A stretch of 64,000 bases of DNA from Algoriphagus resistens (GCF_001442615.1 NZ_LMXN01000007.1:124001-188000); one strand, 5' to 3'; shown: positions 46,876 to 56,075, numbered from the stretch's first letter. The notes: a model not told the origin generated them from the letters alone. A program made the numbers and translations.

Positions 46876-46965
46876 ATGTTAAACACAGCAGCGACATATT
46901 TTAGCTTCTTTTACTTTTACTTTCGAAGACAAAATCGAATCGGAGTTGTGTATTGCCTAGCCTAA
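46876..46965 (+). CDS. Phe/Tyr-rich attenuator leader peptide of the aromatic operon
   Basis: A 29-residue peptide, MLNTAATYFSFFYFYFRRQN and nine more residues. Residues 8-16 contain eight Phe or Tyr in nine positions (YF-S-FFYFYF), a run hardly expected by chance and the hallmark of a ribosome-stalling leader. The end of the run, around 46921, sits just before the first pairing segment of the RNA switch, where a ribosome starved for Phe-tRNA or Tyr-tRNA would have to pause. It lies 72 bp before the DAHP synthase-chorismate mutase gene, which starts aromatic synthesis. No good Shine-Dalgarno is seen, as is normal for Bacteroidota. Confidence 0.82.
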   Translation: MLNTAATYFSFFYFYFRRQNRIGVVYCLA

Positions 46966-47002
46966 ACTAAAAAGAACATATAACACATAAAGCCCGATTC
47001 GA
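46922..47002 (+). promoter_or_regulatory. Alternative RNA pairings of the aromatic operon attenuator
   Basis: Segment 1 TTCGA (46922-46926) can pair with segment 2 TCGAA (46935-46939). Segment 2, extended to TCGAATCGG (46935-46943), can instead pair with CCGATTCGA (46994-47002), nine perfect base pairs. That second partner is the 5' arm of the terminator at 46989-47019, so the two structures exclude each other. A ribosome stalled on the Phe/Tyr codons covers segment 1, frees segment 2, and blocks the terminator. This is the classical attenuation scheme, read directly from base complementarity. Confidence 0.8.
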
Positions 47003-47019
47003 AAGAGTCGGGCTTTTTT
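46989..47019 (+). terminator. Attenuator terminator before the aromatic operon
   Basis: AAAGCCCGATTC pairs with GAGTCGGGCTTT (one G-T pair) around GAAA, followed by T's. It ends 18 bp before the DAHP synthase start, within the operon's own 5' region rather than after a gene, which is the position of an attenuator. Confidence 0.93.
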
Positions 47020-47037
47020 CATTTAAAGCTCAGTAGT

Positions 47038-48135
47038 ATGAAAGAACACAAACAAATCAAAGACTGGGGCCTAGGACTAACAGGCCCAACCATCATCGCA
47101 GGTCCCTGCTCAGCAGAGACTCCAGAGCAAATCGAGCAGATTTGTATTGAGATGAAAGAAAATAATGTAATTCCGTCTATGTTCCGGGCAGGTATCTGGA
47201 AGCCGAGAACAAGACCTGGAAGCTTCGAAGGGATCGGTGAAGAAGGATTAAAGTGGATGGAGATAGTCCGTCATCATCTAAACATCCCTATCACTGTAGA
47301 AGTGGGAAATGCTGCTCACGCGGAAATCGCCCTTAGAAATAAGGTAGACGTGGTTTGGGTAGGTGCAAGAACCACAGTAAATCCTTTCGCTGTACAAGAA
47401 ATAGCAGATGCATTGAAAGGATCAGATATTCCTGTAATGGTGAAAAACCCAATGAATCCGGATCTTGACCTTTGGATGGGAGCTCTGGAAAGATTCCACG
47501 CAGTAGGCCTTACTAAATTGGCAGCAATTCATAGAGGATTCTCTGATGCTTATGATAAGCGATACAGAAACAAACCGAACTGGTCAATGCCTATGCATTT
47601 AAAGCGTGTATGGACTGGAATGGAAGTGATCAATGACCCTTCTCACATCGTTGGGAAAAGAGATGGCATCCTGGAGATATCCCAAAAAGCGATGAACTTC
47701 GGTTTGGATGGCTTGATGATAGAGACCCACCACGACCCGGACAAAGCTTGGTCTGATGCGAAGCAGCAGGTAACTCCAGCCCGTCTCAAAGAGATTTTGG
47801 ATGCTATTGACTTCAAAAAACCTTTAGAGTCCGAGCAGCCAAGCGAGCGTCTCAATGACTTGAGAAGAGCTGTGGATCACTTGGATGATCAGTTGTTGGA
47901 CATCCTTCAGGAAAGATTCGCTGTGATCGACCAGATCGGCGCGCACAAAAGAGAGCATCACTTATCTGTATTTCAGTCTGATCGCTGGAAAGAAGTAATG
48001 GAAGGACGTACCGCAAAGGGAGTGCAGAAAAACCTTAGCGAGAAATTTATGAGAGAGTTGCTTTATTGCATTCACGAAGAATCTGTAAAACGTCAGGAAA
48101 AGCAACTTAGAGAAGCTGATCCTGTAAAAAAGTAA
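47038..48135 (+). CDS. Bifunctional DAHP synthase-chorismate mutase
   Basis: First committed enzyme of aromatic synthesis, joining phosphoenolpyruvate and erythrose 4-phosphate, fused to chorismate mutase. Residues 1-265 are the type I DAHP synthase barrel (IAGPCSAETPEQ, MFRAGIWKPRTRPGSFEGIG, VWVGARTTVNPFAVQEIADAL, GLMIETHHDPDKAWSDAKQQ). Residues about 275-365 are an AroQ-type chorismate mutase (LRRAVDHLDDQLLDILQERF, IGAHKREHHLSVFQSDR). The fusion is typical for Bacteroidota and lets the mutase domain mediate feedback control. First gene of the operon behind the attenuator. Confidence 0.95.
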   Translation: MKEHKQIKDWGLGLTGPTIIAGPCSAETPEQIEQICIEMKENNVIPSMFRAGIWKPRTRPGSFEGIGEEGLKWMEIVRHHLNIPITVEVGNAAHAEIALRNKVDVVWVGARTTVNPFAVQEIADALKGSDIPVMVKNPMNPDLDLWMGALERFHAVGLTKLAAIHRGFSDAYDKRYRNKPNWSMPMHLKRVWTGMEVINDPSHIVGKRDGILEISQKAMNFGLDGLMIETHHDPDKAWSDAKQQVTPARLKEILDAIDFKKPLESEQPSERLNDLRRAVDHLDDQLLDILQERFAVIDQIGAHKREHHLSVFQSDRWKEVMEGRTAKGVQKNLSEKFMRELLYCIHEESVKRQEKQLREADPVKK

Positions 48136-48219
48136 ATTCGTCATCACTGAGCTAATTCAAGTCTGAGGGGGTAAGGTTCTCCCCTCAGTCTAACTTTAAA
48201 TCAGCAAACTCTAGTCTTC

Positions 48220-49263
48220 GTGAACTCAATTATATTTTCTGAAAATGCATCTGTTGATTTGACCGCTGTCCTCAGCGAGATCAAATTTTCCAGTCTTTTT
48301 GTTTTGACAGATGAAAATACCAAAGCACATTGCCTGCCTTTGGTAGAGGAAATTTTCTCATCCAACAGTACTTTTTTCACCATAGAACCAGGGGAAAAGA
48401 GCAAAACCATAGCCACCTGCATGCAAATCTGGGCAGCGATGACCAAAGCCCAACTGGACCGAAAAGCACTTTTCCTGAATATTGGTGGAGGCGTCTTGGG
48501 AGATATGGGCGGTTTTTGTGCAAGTATTTATAAAAGGGGAATCCGGTTTATCAATATGCCCACCACGCTCCTTTCCCAAGTGGACGCAAGTGTAGGCGGA
48601 AAACTGGGAGTAGATTTTGAAGGGCTGAAAAATCACCTCGGTGTATTCAATGAACCCGAGACAGTAATTGTAGCTTCAGAATTCCTGAAAACTTTACCTG
48701 AAAATGAAATCCGATCTGGATATGCTGAGATTATAAAGCACGGACTGATCCGGGACAAAAACTATTTCGAAAGCCTGGATTTTGATCACTGGGAAAAATC
48801 CTACTGGGCTCCGCTGATTCACCACTCTGTGGAAATCAAAAAATCCGTAGTCAAAGAAGATCCAAAAGAAGCCGGTCTGCGCAAGATCCTGAACTTCGGG
48901 CATACCATCGGCCATGCCTTTGAAACTTACTTTCTGGACGGCCCAAGACATTTATTACATGGAGAGGCTATCGCTGTCGGCATGATTTGCGAAGCCTGGC
49001 TTTCCCACAAGAAATTAGACCTTTCTATGGCTGAACTGAAGAAGATTCAGGAAGCTTTTCTGAAAGTTTATGGTAAAATCGAAATCCAGGAAAGCGACTT
49101 GGCCCCCGTATTGGATTTTTGCCTACAAGACAAAAAGAATGAAGGCAAAGAGCTGATGTTTTCGCTACTGAGTTCCATTGGCAACTGTACCTATAATATT
49201 CCTGTCACACGGGAAGAAATCCGGGAGGCCATTCACTATTACCAAAACCTATCTTATTCCTAA
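48220..49263 (+). CDS. aroB: 3-dehydroquinate synthase
   Basis: Second shikimate step, DAHP to 3-dehydroquinate. The 347 residues begin with a GTG at 48220. Seen are the NAD-binding NIGGGVLGDMGGFCASIYKRGIRF, TTLLSQVDASVGGKLGVDF, and the metal ligands in SGYAEIIKHGLI, LNFGHTIGHAFE and HGEAIAVGM. It is 84 bp after the DAHP synthase gene and 27 bp before aroA. Confidence 0.95.
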   Translation: MNSIIFSENASVDLTAVLSEIKFSSLFVLTDENTKAHCLPLVEEIFSSNSTFFTIEPGEKSKTIATCMQIWAAMTKAQLDRKALFLNIGGGVLGDMGGFCASIYKRGIRFINMPTTLLSQVDASVGGKLGVDFEGLKNHLGVFNEPETVIVASEFLKTLPENEIRSGYAEIIKHGLIRDKNYFESLDFDHWEKSYWAPLIHHSVEIKKSVVKEDPKEAGLRKILNFGHTIGHAFETYFLDGPRHLLHGEAIAVGMICEAWLSHKKLDLSMAELKKIQEAFLKVYGKIEIQESDLAPVLDFCLQDKKNEGKELMFSLLSSIGNCTYNIPVTREEIREAIHYYQNLSYS

Positions 49264-49290
49264 TATCCAAGTCCCTTGAAAACCGAAACC

Positions 49291-50517
49291 ATGGAAGTTA
49301 TTCATCTGGCTCAAAAATCAGATTTTTTGGCTACACATATTCCTCTCCCCTCTTCCAAAAGCGAATCCAACCGTGTCCTCATTATTGATGCGCTGACTGA
49401 AGGGAAAAACAAACTCAGCAACTTGGCCGAGGCGCGTGATACGCAGACCATGATCAGTTTGCTTAAGAAAAACCCGCCGGTGTATGATGTTTTGGACGCA
49501 GGGACAACGATGCGGTTTTTGACTGCTTATGCAGCGATCACCAATCAAAATAAAGTAATGACAGGAACGCCCCGTATGTGCGAGCGTCCGATCGGGATTT
49601 TAGTAGATGCGCTAAGAACTGTGGGTGCTGAAATTCATTATTTGGGTGTGGAAGGCTATCCTCCGATGGCGATCCACGGACTTCCTGAACAAAAAAGCGA
49701 TAAGATAAAAATTAGGGGAGACGTTTCCAGTCAGTACATTTCCGCGATGCTGATGATTTCACCTTTGCTGCCTCAGGGATTGGAAATTGAGCTGGAAGGC
49801 AAAGTCGGTTCCAGATCTTACATAGAAATGACATTGGACTCCATGTCTCAATTTGGAATCAACTACACATGGAATGAAAATAAAATAACTGTTCCTCATC
49901 AAACCTATCAGTCAACTACTTTTGCGGTAGAAAGTGATTGGTCCGGAGCGGGATACTGGTTCAGCCTATTGGCCTGTGCTGATTCAGGTGAACTTTTTCT
50001 GTCAGGGCTGAAAGAAAACAGTCTCCAGGGAGATTCGGCGGTCGTAGAAATCATGGGGCATCTAGGTGTAAAAAGTACTTTTCAAGACGGCGGAGTTTTG
50101 TTGCAAAAGCAATCAGTAAAAGGTTTGAAAGATTGGGACTTCACGCATTGCCCTGACTTGGCTCAGACGATCGCTGTAACCTGCGCCATTCTTGGCCAAA
50201 ACGCAACTTTTACAGGATTGGAAAGCCTGAAAATAAAGGAAACTGATAGAATCCATGCATTACAGCAGGAGCTTGCAAAATTCAATGCGGACTTAAGGGA
50301 AATCGAACCTGAAGTATATCAGGTAATTCCATCCGTGACTATGCCAGCGGAAGTAAAGATCCATACCTATGAAGATCACAGAATGGCGATGGCTTTTATG
50401 CCTTTGATTACCAAAACACGGGTAAGTATAGAAGATCCATCCGTAGTGAATAAATCTTATCCAAGTTTTTGGAAGCATTGCCAGCTTGCGGGAATTTCTA
50501 TCGTAAGTCAATCCTAA
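49291..50517 (+). CDS. aroA: 3-phosphoshikimate 1-carboxyvinyltransferase (EPSP synthase)
   Basis: Sixth shikimate step; 408 residues from ATG 49291 (a TTG 15 bp upstream is possible). The active-site segments are PSSKSESNRVLII, the GTTMRFLTAYAA loop, RPIGILVDALR, SSQYISAMLM, KIKETDRIHAL and EDHRMAMAFMPL. The second position of the inhibitor-binding loop reads DAGTTMR rather than the NAGTAMR of common class I enzymes. It is followed by pheA with one base between. Confidence 0.95.
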   Translation: MEVIHLAQKSDFLATHIPLPSSKSESNRVLIIDALTEGKNKLSNLAEARDTQTMISLLKKNPPVYDVLDAGTTMRFLTAYAAITNQNKVMTGTPRMCERPIGILVDALRTVGAEIHYLGVEGYPPMAIHGLPEQKSDKIKIRGDVSSQYISAMLMISPLLPQGLEIELEGKVGSRSYIEMTLDSMSQFGINYTWNENKITVPHQTYQSTTFAVESDWSGAGYWFSLLACADSGELFLSGLKENSLQGDSAVVEIMGHLGVKSTFQDGGVLLQKQSVKGLKDWDFTHCPDLAQTIAVTCAILGQNATFTGLESLKIKETDRIHALQQELAKFNADLREIEPEVYQVIPSVTMPAEVKIHTYEDHRMAMAFMPLITKTRVSIEDPSVVNKSYPSFWKHCQLAGISIVSQS

Positions 50518-50518
50518 T

Positions 50519-51343
50519 ATGAGCAAGCATAAAATAGCCATTCAAGGCGTTCCCGGCTCTTTTCATCATCAAGTAGCCCTTCGCACCTTCGGTGAAGACA
50601 TAGAAATTCTTGATTTCACCACCTTTGAACCCGTTGCCCGATCAGTCGCTAATGGTGAAGCTGACTATGCCGTAATGGCAATCGAAAATTCCATTGCAGG
50701 TGCGATTTTGCCAAATTATGATTTGATAGATCGCTATGGATTGAGCATTCGGGATGAATATTACCTTCCTATCGGGCATCAACTCATGGCTCTTCCAGGA
50801 CAGACTATCGATGACATCAAGGAAGTCCGTTCCCACCCTATGGCATTGTTGCAATGCAAGGCTTTTTTTGGGCTGCATCCCCATATCCAACTCAAAGAAG
50901 ATACAGACACAGCCTCAGTGGCACGTGATATTGCAGACGGAAACTGGAAAGGTGTGGCAGCTATTGCATCGAGTATTGCAGCTGATATCTATGGAATGGA
51001 GATCATCGCGCCGGATATTCAGACGGTGAAAAGTAATTTTACCCGCTTTATAATCCTTCAAAAAGAAGTTGTCAAGCCAGCTAATCCAGCTAATAAGGCA
51101 TCTATTAAAGTAACTATCCAAAACCAAAAAGGTGGCTTGGCAAAATTGCTTACATTGATTTCCGAGAACGGAATAGATCTGAGCAAAATCCAGTCGATTC
51201 CTGTAATGGAGAAGCCATGGGAATATGCATTTTTTATTGACTTAGTTTTTGAAGATCATGACATTTTCTCACAGACAATTGAGGAAATTCGAACTAGTTT
51301 TGGTGAAGTGAAAATTTTTGGAGAATACATAAGTAGAAAATAA
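50519..51343 (+). CDS. pheA: Prephenate dehydratase
   Basis: Makes phenylpyruvate from prephenate. The 274 residues hold the dehydratase domain (about 1-185: IAIQGVPGSFHHQVALRTFG, ADYAVMAIENSIAGAI, TSR-like NFTRFIIL) and a C-terminal ACT domain (about 195-270: KASIKVTIQNQKGGLAKLL, ending with the DLS/IQS regulatory pattern) for phenylalanine feedback. The stop shares its last base region with the aminotransferase ATG (TAATG). Confidence 0.94.
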   Translation: MSKHKIAIQGVPGSFHHQVALRTFGEDIEILDFTTFEPVARSVANGEADYAVMAIENSIAGAILPNYDLIDRYGLSIRDEYYLPIGHQLMALPGQTIDDIKEVRSHPMALLQCKAFFGLHPHIQLKEDTDTASVARDIADGNWKGVAAIASSIAADIYGMEIIAPDIQTVKSNFTRFIILQKEVVKPANPANKASIKVTIQNQKGGLAKLLTLISENGIDLSKIQSIPVMEKPWEYAFFIDLVFEDHDIFSQTIEEIRTSFGEVKIFGEYISRK

Positions 51344-52488
51344 TGAAAGGCTTTGCAGATCGAGTAAGCAGTGTAGAAGAATACTATTTTTCCGCCAAGC
51401 TCCGTGAGGTAAATCAGATGATAGCGGAAGGAAAACCAGTCATAAATCTCGGTATTGGAAGTCCGGACATGGCGCCGGATAAGCTGGTGACTCAGGCGCT
51501 GAAAAACACGGCTGATAATCAACAGGCGCATGGCTATCAGAGCTATCAGGGAATTCCTGAATTGAGAGCATCCATTGCTAATTTCTACGCTAGAGAATAT
51601 GGTGTGAGCCTTGATCCAAATAGGGAGATCTTGCCAATGATGGGTTCCAAGGAAGGAATTATGCATCTGAGCATGACTTTCTTAAATCCTGGAGACGAAG
51701 TTTTGGTTCCAAATCCCGGTTATCCAACCTATACATCTGTCACCAATTTGCTCGGTGCCAAGCCCATTTATTACGGGATAGATTTGGCTAAATCCGGAAG
51801 ACCAAACTTGGAAGAATTGGAGAACCAGGATCTCACTAAGGTGAAACTCATGTGGCTCAACTACCCGCATATGCCCACAGGCGCACCGGGAAGCAGAGCT
51901 ATTTTGCAAGAACTGATAGCTTTCGCCAAAAAGCATGAGATCGTATTACTTCATGACAACCCGTACAGTCATATATTGACGAAGGAGCCAATTAGCATTT
52001 TGTCAATTCCCGGAGCTAAGGATGTAGCGATGGAGTTGAACTCTTTAAGTAAGGCGTTCAACATGCCGGGCTGGAGAGTGGGAATGTTGGTAGGACGTGA
52101 GGATTGGCTGGCGAAAGTGCTGAAAGTGAAAAGCAATATGGATTCTGGGATGTTTTTGGGAATTCAAAAAGGGGCAATTGCAGCACTGAATCTGGGAGAA
52201 GGTTGGTTTTCGGATATTGAAAGCACGTACCAAAGTCGCAGAAAACTGGTTTGGAAGCTGGCAGACAAACTCAACTTGACTTACGACACCAAAGCCGCCG
52301 GGCTATTTGTCTGGTGTAAAGTACCGGATGAAAAGACTGCCGATCAGGTGGTAGACGAGCTACTATACGAAAGAAATATATTTATCACTCCCGGTAAGAT
52401 CTTTGGTTCGGAAGGGGAAAGCTATGTACGTTTTTCCCTTTGTATGCCTGAGTTTAAGATTCTAGAAGCAATCAATCGCATTAAATAA
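51343..52488 (+). CDS. Class I/II aminotransferase, probably aromatic
   Basis: A 381-residue PLP enzyme. Motifs: NLGIGSPDMAPDKLV, YQSYQGIPELRASIANFY, NPGYPTYTSVTNLLGA, MWLNYPHMPTGAP, LLHDNPYSHIL, and the PLP lysine in SLSKAFNMPGWRVGML. Placed between pheA and tyrA, it most likely converts phenylpyruvate and 4-hydroxyphenylpyruvate to phenylalanine and tyrosine. The pattern also fits LL-diaminopimelate or aspartate aminotransferases; context decides for aromatic. Confidence 0.9.
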   Translation: MKGFADRVSSVEEYYFSAKLREVNQMIAEGKPVINLGIGSPDMAPDKLVTQALKNTADNQQAHGYQSYQGIPELRASIANFYAREYGVSLDPNREILPMMGSKEGIMHLSMTFLNPGDEVLVPNPGYPTYTSVTNLLGAKPIYYGIDLAKSGRPNLEELENQDLTKVKLMWLNYPHMPTGAPGSRAILQELIAFAKKHEIVLLHDNPYSHILTKEPISILSIPGAKDVAMELNSLSKAFNMPGWRVGMLVGREDWLAKVLKVKSNMDSGMFLGIQKGAIAALNLGEGWFSDIESTYQSRRKLVWKLADKLNLTYDTKAAGLFVWCKVPDEKTADQVVDELLYERNIFITPGKIFGSEGESYVRFSLCMPEFKILEAINRIK

Positions 52489-52494
52489 TTAGTA

Positions 52495-53343
52495 ATGAAG
52501 AAATTACACATTGTAGGACTTGGACTTCTTGGAGGTTCATTTGCTTTGGCAGCAAAGGATAAATTCCCTGAGATTATAATCACAGGTTCGGACGCAGACG
52601 AAAAGAATGTTCAGGACGCACTAAATCTAGGGATCATCCAGGAAACTAAAGACATTCCTGACACTGACACCGATATTGTCATTCTGGCTACTCCAGCTGA
52701 TTCTTTGGGTGACTTACTTTTGAAAACGCTTGATCAAATTGGGGAGCACACCTTGGTTTTTGATGTGGGATCTACCAAAGCCAGACTTTGTGCTATCGTA
52801 GCAGATCATCCCAAAAGAAAGCAATATCTGGCAGCTCACCCCATCGCGGGAACAGAGTATTCAGGGCCGAAAGCTGCATTGAGAAACTTGCTGGACCGTA
52901 AAGTTTTGATCATCTGCGAACTGGAAAAAACTGAATTACAACTCAAGGAAAAGGCTTACGAACTTTTTGATGCGCTAAACCTTAAGCTGAGATTTATGGA
53001 TCCTGAGGAGCATGACCGCCATTTGGCCTTTGTGTCACACCTTTCCCATATTTCCTCTTTCATGCTTGGCAAAACCGTGTTGCAGAAAATGGAGGATGAG
53101 AAAAATATTCTAGACATGGCCGGCTCAGGATTTGCTTCTACTGTACGCTTGGCCAAATCAAGTCCGGCAATGTGGGCTCCGATTTTAACTGAGAACAAAG
53201 ATAATATCCTTTCTGCTTTGGATGGTTATATATCCAATTTGATAGCTTTCAGGGAAAAAATTGCTGCAAATGATGGGGCTGGACTGTCCGATGAAATGGC
53301 AGAAATCAATAAGATCAAAGATATCCTGGATTTGGGAAAATAA
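52495..53343 (+). CDS. tyrA: Prephenate dehydrogenase
   Basis: NAD(P)-dependent enzyme making 4-hydroxyphenylpyruvate. The 282 residues start with the dinucleotide fold HIVGLGLLGGSFALAAKD, followed by ITGSDADEKN, VFDVGSTKARLCAIVADH, AAHPIAGTEYSGPKAA (the catalytic His region), and the helical C-terminal domain with HDRHLAFVSHLSHISSFML. Last gene of the operon, followed by a terminator. Confidence 0.94.
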   Translation: MKKLHIVGLGLLGGSFALAAKDKFPEIIITGSDADEKNVQDALNLGIIQETKDIPDTDTDIVILATPADSLGDLLLKTLDQIGEHTLVFDVGSTKARLCAIVADHPKRKQYLAAHPIAGTEYSGPKAALRNLLDRKVLIICELEKTELQLKEKAYELFDALNLKLRFMDPEEHDRHLAFVSHLSHISSFMLGKTVLQKMEDEKNILDMAGSGFASTVRLAKSSPAMWAPILTENKDNILSALDGYISNLIAFREKIAANDGAGLSDEMAEINKIKDILDLGK

Positions 53344-53370
53344 GTTGATTTTGGAAATCGGGATATAACT

Positions 53371-53405
53371 AAACGCAATTTGTAGGAATGCAAATAGCGT
53401 TTTTT
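53371..53405 (+). terminator. Terminator ending the aromatic operon
   Basis: AAACGC pairs with GCGTTT, extended inward by ATTTG with CAAAT, then a T run. It lies 27 bp after the tyrA stop. Confidence 0.78.
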
Positions 53406-53591
53406 AATGATAGTTTAGCCATAGAAAACAGAGAGGATTTTACAACCATCACTATGTTAAACGGCAAACTCCATATATTCTTGATTCTACCTAGTAACAT
53501 AAAAAACCTGAGTAACGTAATCAAGAATTCGCATTAACTTTTAAGATTAAAATTCCGTAATTTCATTCTCAATAAACCTAACTCCAAACCC

Positions 53592-54563
53592 ATGAAACAC
53601 CTTTTTATTGTTGTCTTTTCCTTCTTAACTTTTATAGGTTTCTCTCAATCCAAGGAGCACTGGACTACTGTTGAAACAGCCAATCACCCTCTTCCTCGGC
53701 ATGAAAATTCATTTGTTGAATGTGATGGGAAGTTTTACCTGCTTGGAGGAAGAGGTATAAAGCCTATCGAAGAATATGATCCAAAGACCAAAACATGGAA
53801 TACTTTAGCGATGCCGCCGATGGAATTCCATCATTTTCAAGCCATCTCATTCAAAAATGAAATCTATGTGATCGGAGCCTTGACTGGGGGATATCCACAT
53901 GAAACACCGTTGACACATTTTTTGATTTTCAACCCAAAGACAAATACCTGGCGCGAAGGTGCAGAAATCCCAGAAGATAGACGCAGAGGTTCAGCAGGAG
54001 TCTTGACCAGAGGCGACAAGATCTATATGGTGTGCGGAATCGTCGATGGGCACTACGCAGACTTTGTGCCTTGGTTTGATGAATATGATACTAAAACGGG
54101 TGAGTGGAAAATCCTGCCCGACGCACCTAGACCACGGGATCACTTCGGAGCTGTATTGGTTGATGACAAAGTTTACGCTGCGGGAGGGAGAACTTCCCAT
54201 GCTGAAATTGGGAAAGTATTGGATCTGGTGATCTCGGAAGTGGACTTCTTTGACTTTAAAACAAACACTTGGAATACAGTGGAAGCAGGTTTGCCGACTC
54301 CAAGAGGTGGAACTTCTTCCATCGGAAAAGGACCTTATTTGCTTGTCATGAACGGAGAAAGCACAGTGCAGGAGGCTTCGCATGCTGAAGTGGAGATTCT
54401 CGACACAAGAAATGGCAAATGGTCGAAACTGCCAGATCTAAATCAAGGTAGACACGGCACAGGAGTCATTTACTACAAAGGCAAACTTTACGTAGCAGCA
54501 GGCAGTGCAAAAAGAGGTGGCGGGCCGGAGCTGAATGACATGGAAGTGCTGGATTGGAAGTAA
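53592..54563 (+). CDS. Exported Kelch-repeat protein
   Basis: A 323-residue secreted beta-propeller. The signal peptide covers about 1-18 (VFSFLTFIGFSQ). Five or six Kelch blades with the paired-Gly and Tyr/Trp pattern follow, for example DGKFYLLGGRGIKPIEEYDPKT, KIYMVCGIVDGHYADFV, KVYAAGGRTSHAEIG and KLYVAAGSAKRGG. Galactose oxidase-like Cys-Tyr residues are not evident, so it is more likely a binding scaffold. Its surroundings give no pathway hint. Confidence 0.88.
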   Translation: MKHLFIVVFSFLTFIGFSQSKEHWTTVETANHPLPRHENSFVECDGKFYLLGGRGIKPIEEYDPKTKTWNTLAMPPMEFHHFQAISFKNEIYVIGALTGGYPHETPLTHFLIFNPKTNTWREGAEIPEDRRRGSAGVLTRGDKIYMVCGIVDGHYADFVPWFDEYDTKTGEWKILPDAPRPRDHFGAVLVDDKVYAAGGRTSHAEIGKVLDLVISEVDFFDFKTNTWNTVEAGLPTPRGGTSSIGKGPYLLVMNGESTVQEASHAEVEILDTRNGKWSKLPDLNQGRHGTGVIYYKGKLYVAAGSAKRGGGPELNDMEVLDWK

Positions 54564-54751
54564 CGATTTCAGGTTTCTGATAGTTGATTTCGGATTTTCT
54601 TGCCCAATGAAGTAATTGATGGGATATATTGGGACCGTATTGGAAATACCAAGCAATCTTCATTTCCTTAATTTCTCTTAACTGAATCGTTCTTCTCCAA
54701 AACTGGCTTCGATTTTGAATATTTATCTGCAGAACTAAACCAAACACGCAC

Positions 54752-55453
54752 ATGAAAAATTATTTAACTATTGTATTTACCTTATTATTAGCCGTTCCCG
54801 TTTTTTCTCAGGACAATATGACCGTTCCATTGATTGAAGTGGAGGGATTTAGCGAGCGGAAGATAGCTCCCGATGAAGCCAATTTTCAGATTAACTTGGA
54901 AGAAAAAGCAATGAAAGTCTCCGATGCCGTCGCAGTTTTAAACAAAAAAACGCAGAAGCTTGCAGATGCCTTGAAGAAAGCCAAAATCAAGGATTATAAA
55001 TTAATTGCTGACAATTACTCTGTAGATGTCAATCGGGTTTATAGAAGTGGAGAGTCCCGTGACTCAGGATATGTTGCACGACAAACATTACAGGTGATCA
55101 CAAATAGTAAAAATGAGGATTTGCAAAAAATCGTAGAGTCCATTCAGGGGGCAGGAGACATGAGTTTCAATTTGCATTTCCAGATTTCAGAAGCCACGCA
55201 AAAATCACTTGAGGACGAACTGCTTGCCGAAGCTTTGAAAAATGCAGAGAGCCGAGCCTTGTTGATTGCAAAGACTTTAAATATTAAATCAATCCACGTT
55301 CATAGAGTTTCTTTAGAAACACAGCCTATAGTTCGTCCCTATGCAAAAATGGAAATGATGCGTTCCAGTGCTGATGCAGCGGCAGCACCTCCAATGATAA
55401 ATCCAGACGATCAAAGTTTGGAAAAAAGAGTTTTTGTAAAGTACACCTACTAA
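54752..55453 (+). CDS. SIMPL domain (DUF541) periplasmic protein
   Basis: A 233-residue exported protein with a signal peptide (LLLAVPVFSQ, cleaved near 20). The SIMPL domain covers about 25-230: PLIEVEGFSERKIAPDEANFQI, LADALKKAKIKDYKLIADNYSV, and a closing KRVFVKYTY. DUF541 proteins form large periplasmic or outer-membrane-associated oligomers in some bacteria, with no settled function. A terminator follows directly. Confidence 0.88.
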   Translation: MKNYLTIVFTLLLAVPVFSQDNMTVPLIEVEGFSERKIAPDEANFQINLEEKAMKVSDAVAVLNKKTQKLADALKKAKIKDYKLIADNYSVDVNRVYRSGESRDSGYVARQTLQVITNSKNEDLQKIVESIQGAGDMSFNLHFQISEATQKSLEDELLAEALKNAESRALLIAKTLNIKSIHVHRVSLETQPIVRPYAKMEMMRSSADAAAAPPMINPDDQSLEKRVFVKYTY

Positions 55454-55456
55454 CTT

Positions 55457-55479
55457 AAGGCCGTGAAAACGGCCTTTTT
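55457..55479 (+). terminator. Terminator after the SIMPL gene
   Basis: AAGGCCGT pairs with ACGGCCTT around GAAA and is followed by a short T run; it starts 3 bp after the stop codon. Confidence 0.93.
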
Positions 55480-55499
55480 CCTATTTACTGAAAATCTAA

Positions 55500-56075
55500 A
55501 TGAATCCAGCTGAGAGTGTTCCTGGTAACTACAAAAAACTGTTGGAGAAATGTCTGGAAATCGGATTTACAATGCCCGCCGACTTAGGTGTAGGCTCTCT
55601 TTTGAAAACGTTGGTTGCCGGTAAACCTAATGGAAATTTCCTTGAATTAGGAACGGGAATTGGCCTTTCCCTTTCTTGGATGGTAGATGGAATGGATGAT
55701 GGCGGGACAATTACTTCCATTGACAATGATCCCAAGCTTACCGAAATAGTAAATTCTTTTTTTACACTTGATCCCCGTGTGAATATCCTTTGCCAGGATG
55801 GTGCAACCTGGCTCAAAAATAATTCGAAAAACAAATTTGATCTGATTTTTGCAGATACCTGGCCTGGCAAATACAGTGAATTAGGGGAAGTTCTAGCTTT
55901 GCTTAAAGTTGGCGGGATGTATATCATCGATGACATGGATCCTCAGCCAAATTGGCCAGAGGGTCACGCAGAAAAAGCTCTTGCATTAGTAGAAAAGCTG
56001 GAGAACCTGAAGGACTTCACCTTTACGAGGATGAACTGGTCTACGGGGATTATACTCATGACAAAAACCCGGTAA
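55500..56075 (+). CDS. Class I SAM-dependent methyltransferase (O-methyltransferase-like)
   Basis: A 191-residue cytoplasmic enzyme. The SAM-binding motif I reads FLELGTGIGLSLSWMVDGM, with the acidic residue of motif II in ITSIDNDPKL and the catalytic-region DLIFADTWPGKYSEL and MYIIDDMDPQPNWPEGH, the latter typical of the O-methyltransferase group with a metal-binding Asp pair. The substrate is unknown. The 310 bp after it contain no recognised gene. Confidence 0.86.
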   Translation: MNPAESVPGNYKKLLEKCLEIGFTMPADLGVGSLLKTLVAGKPNGNFLELGTGIGLSLSWMVDGMDDGGTITSIDNDPKLTEIVNSFFTLDPRVNILCQDGATWLKNNSKNKFDLIFADTWPGKYSELGEVLALLKVGGMYIIDDMDPQPNWPEGHAEKALALVEKLENLKDFTFTRMNWSTGIILMTKTR

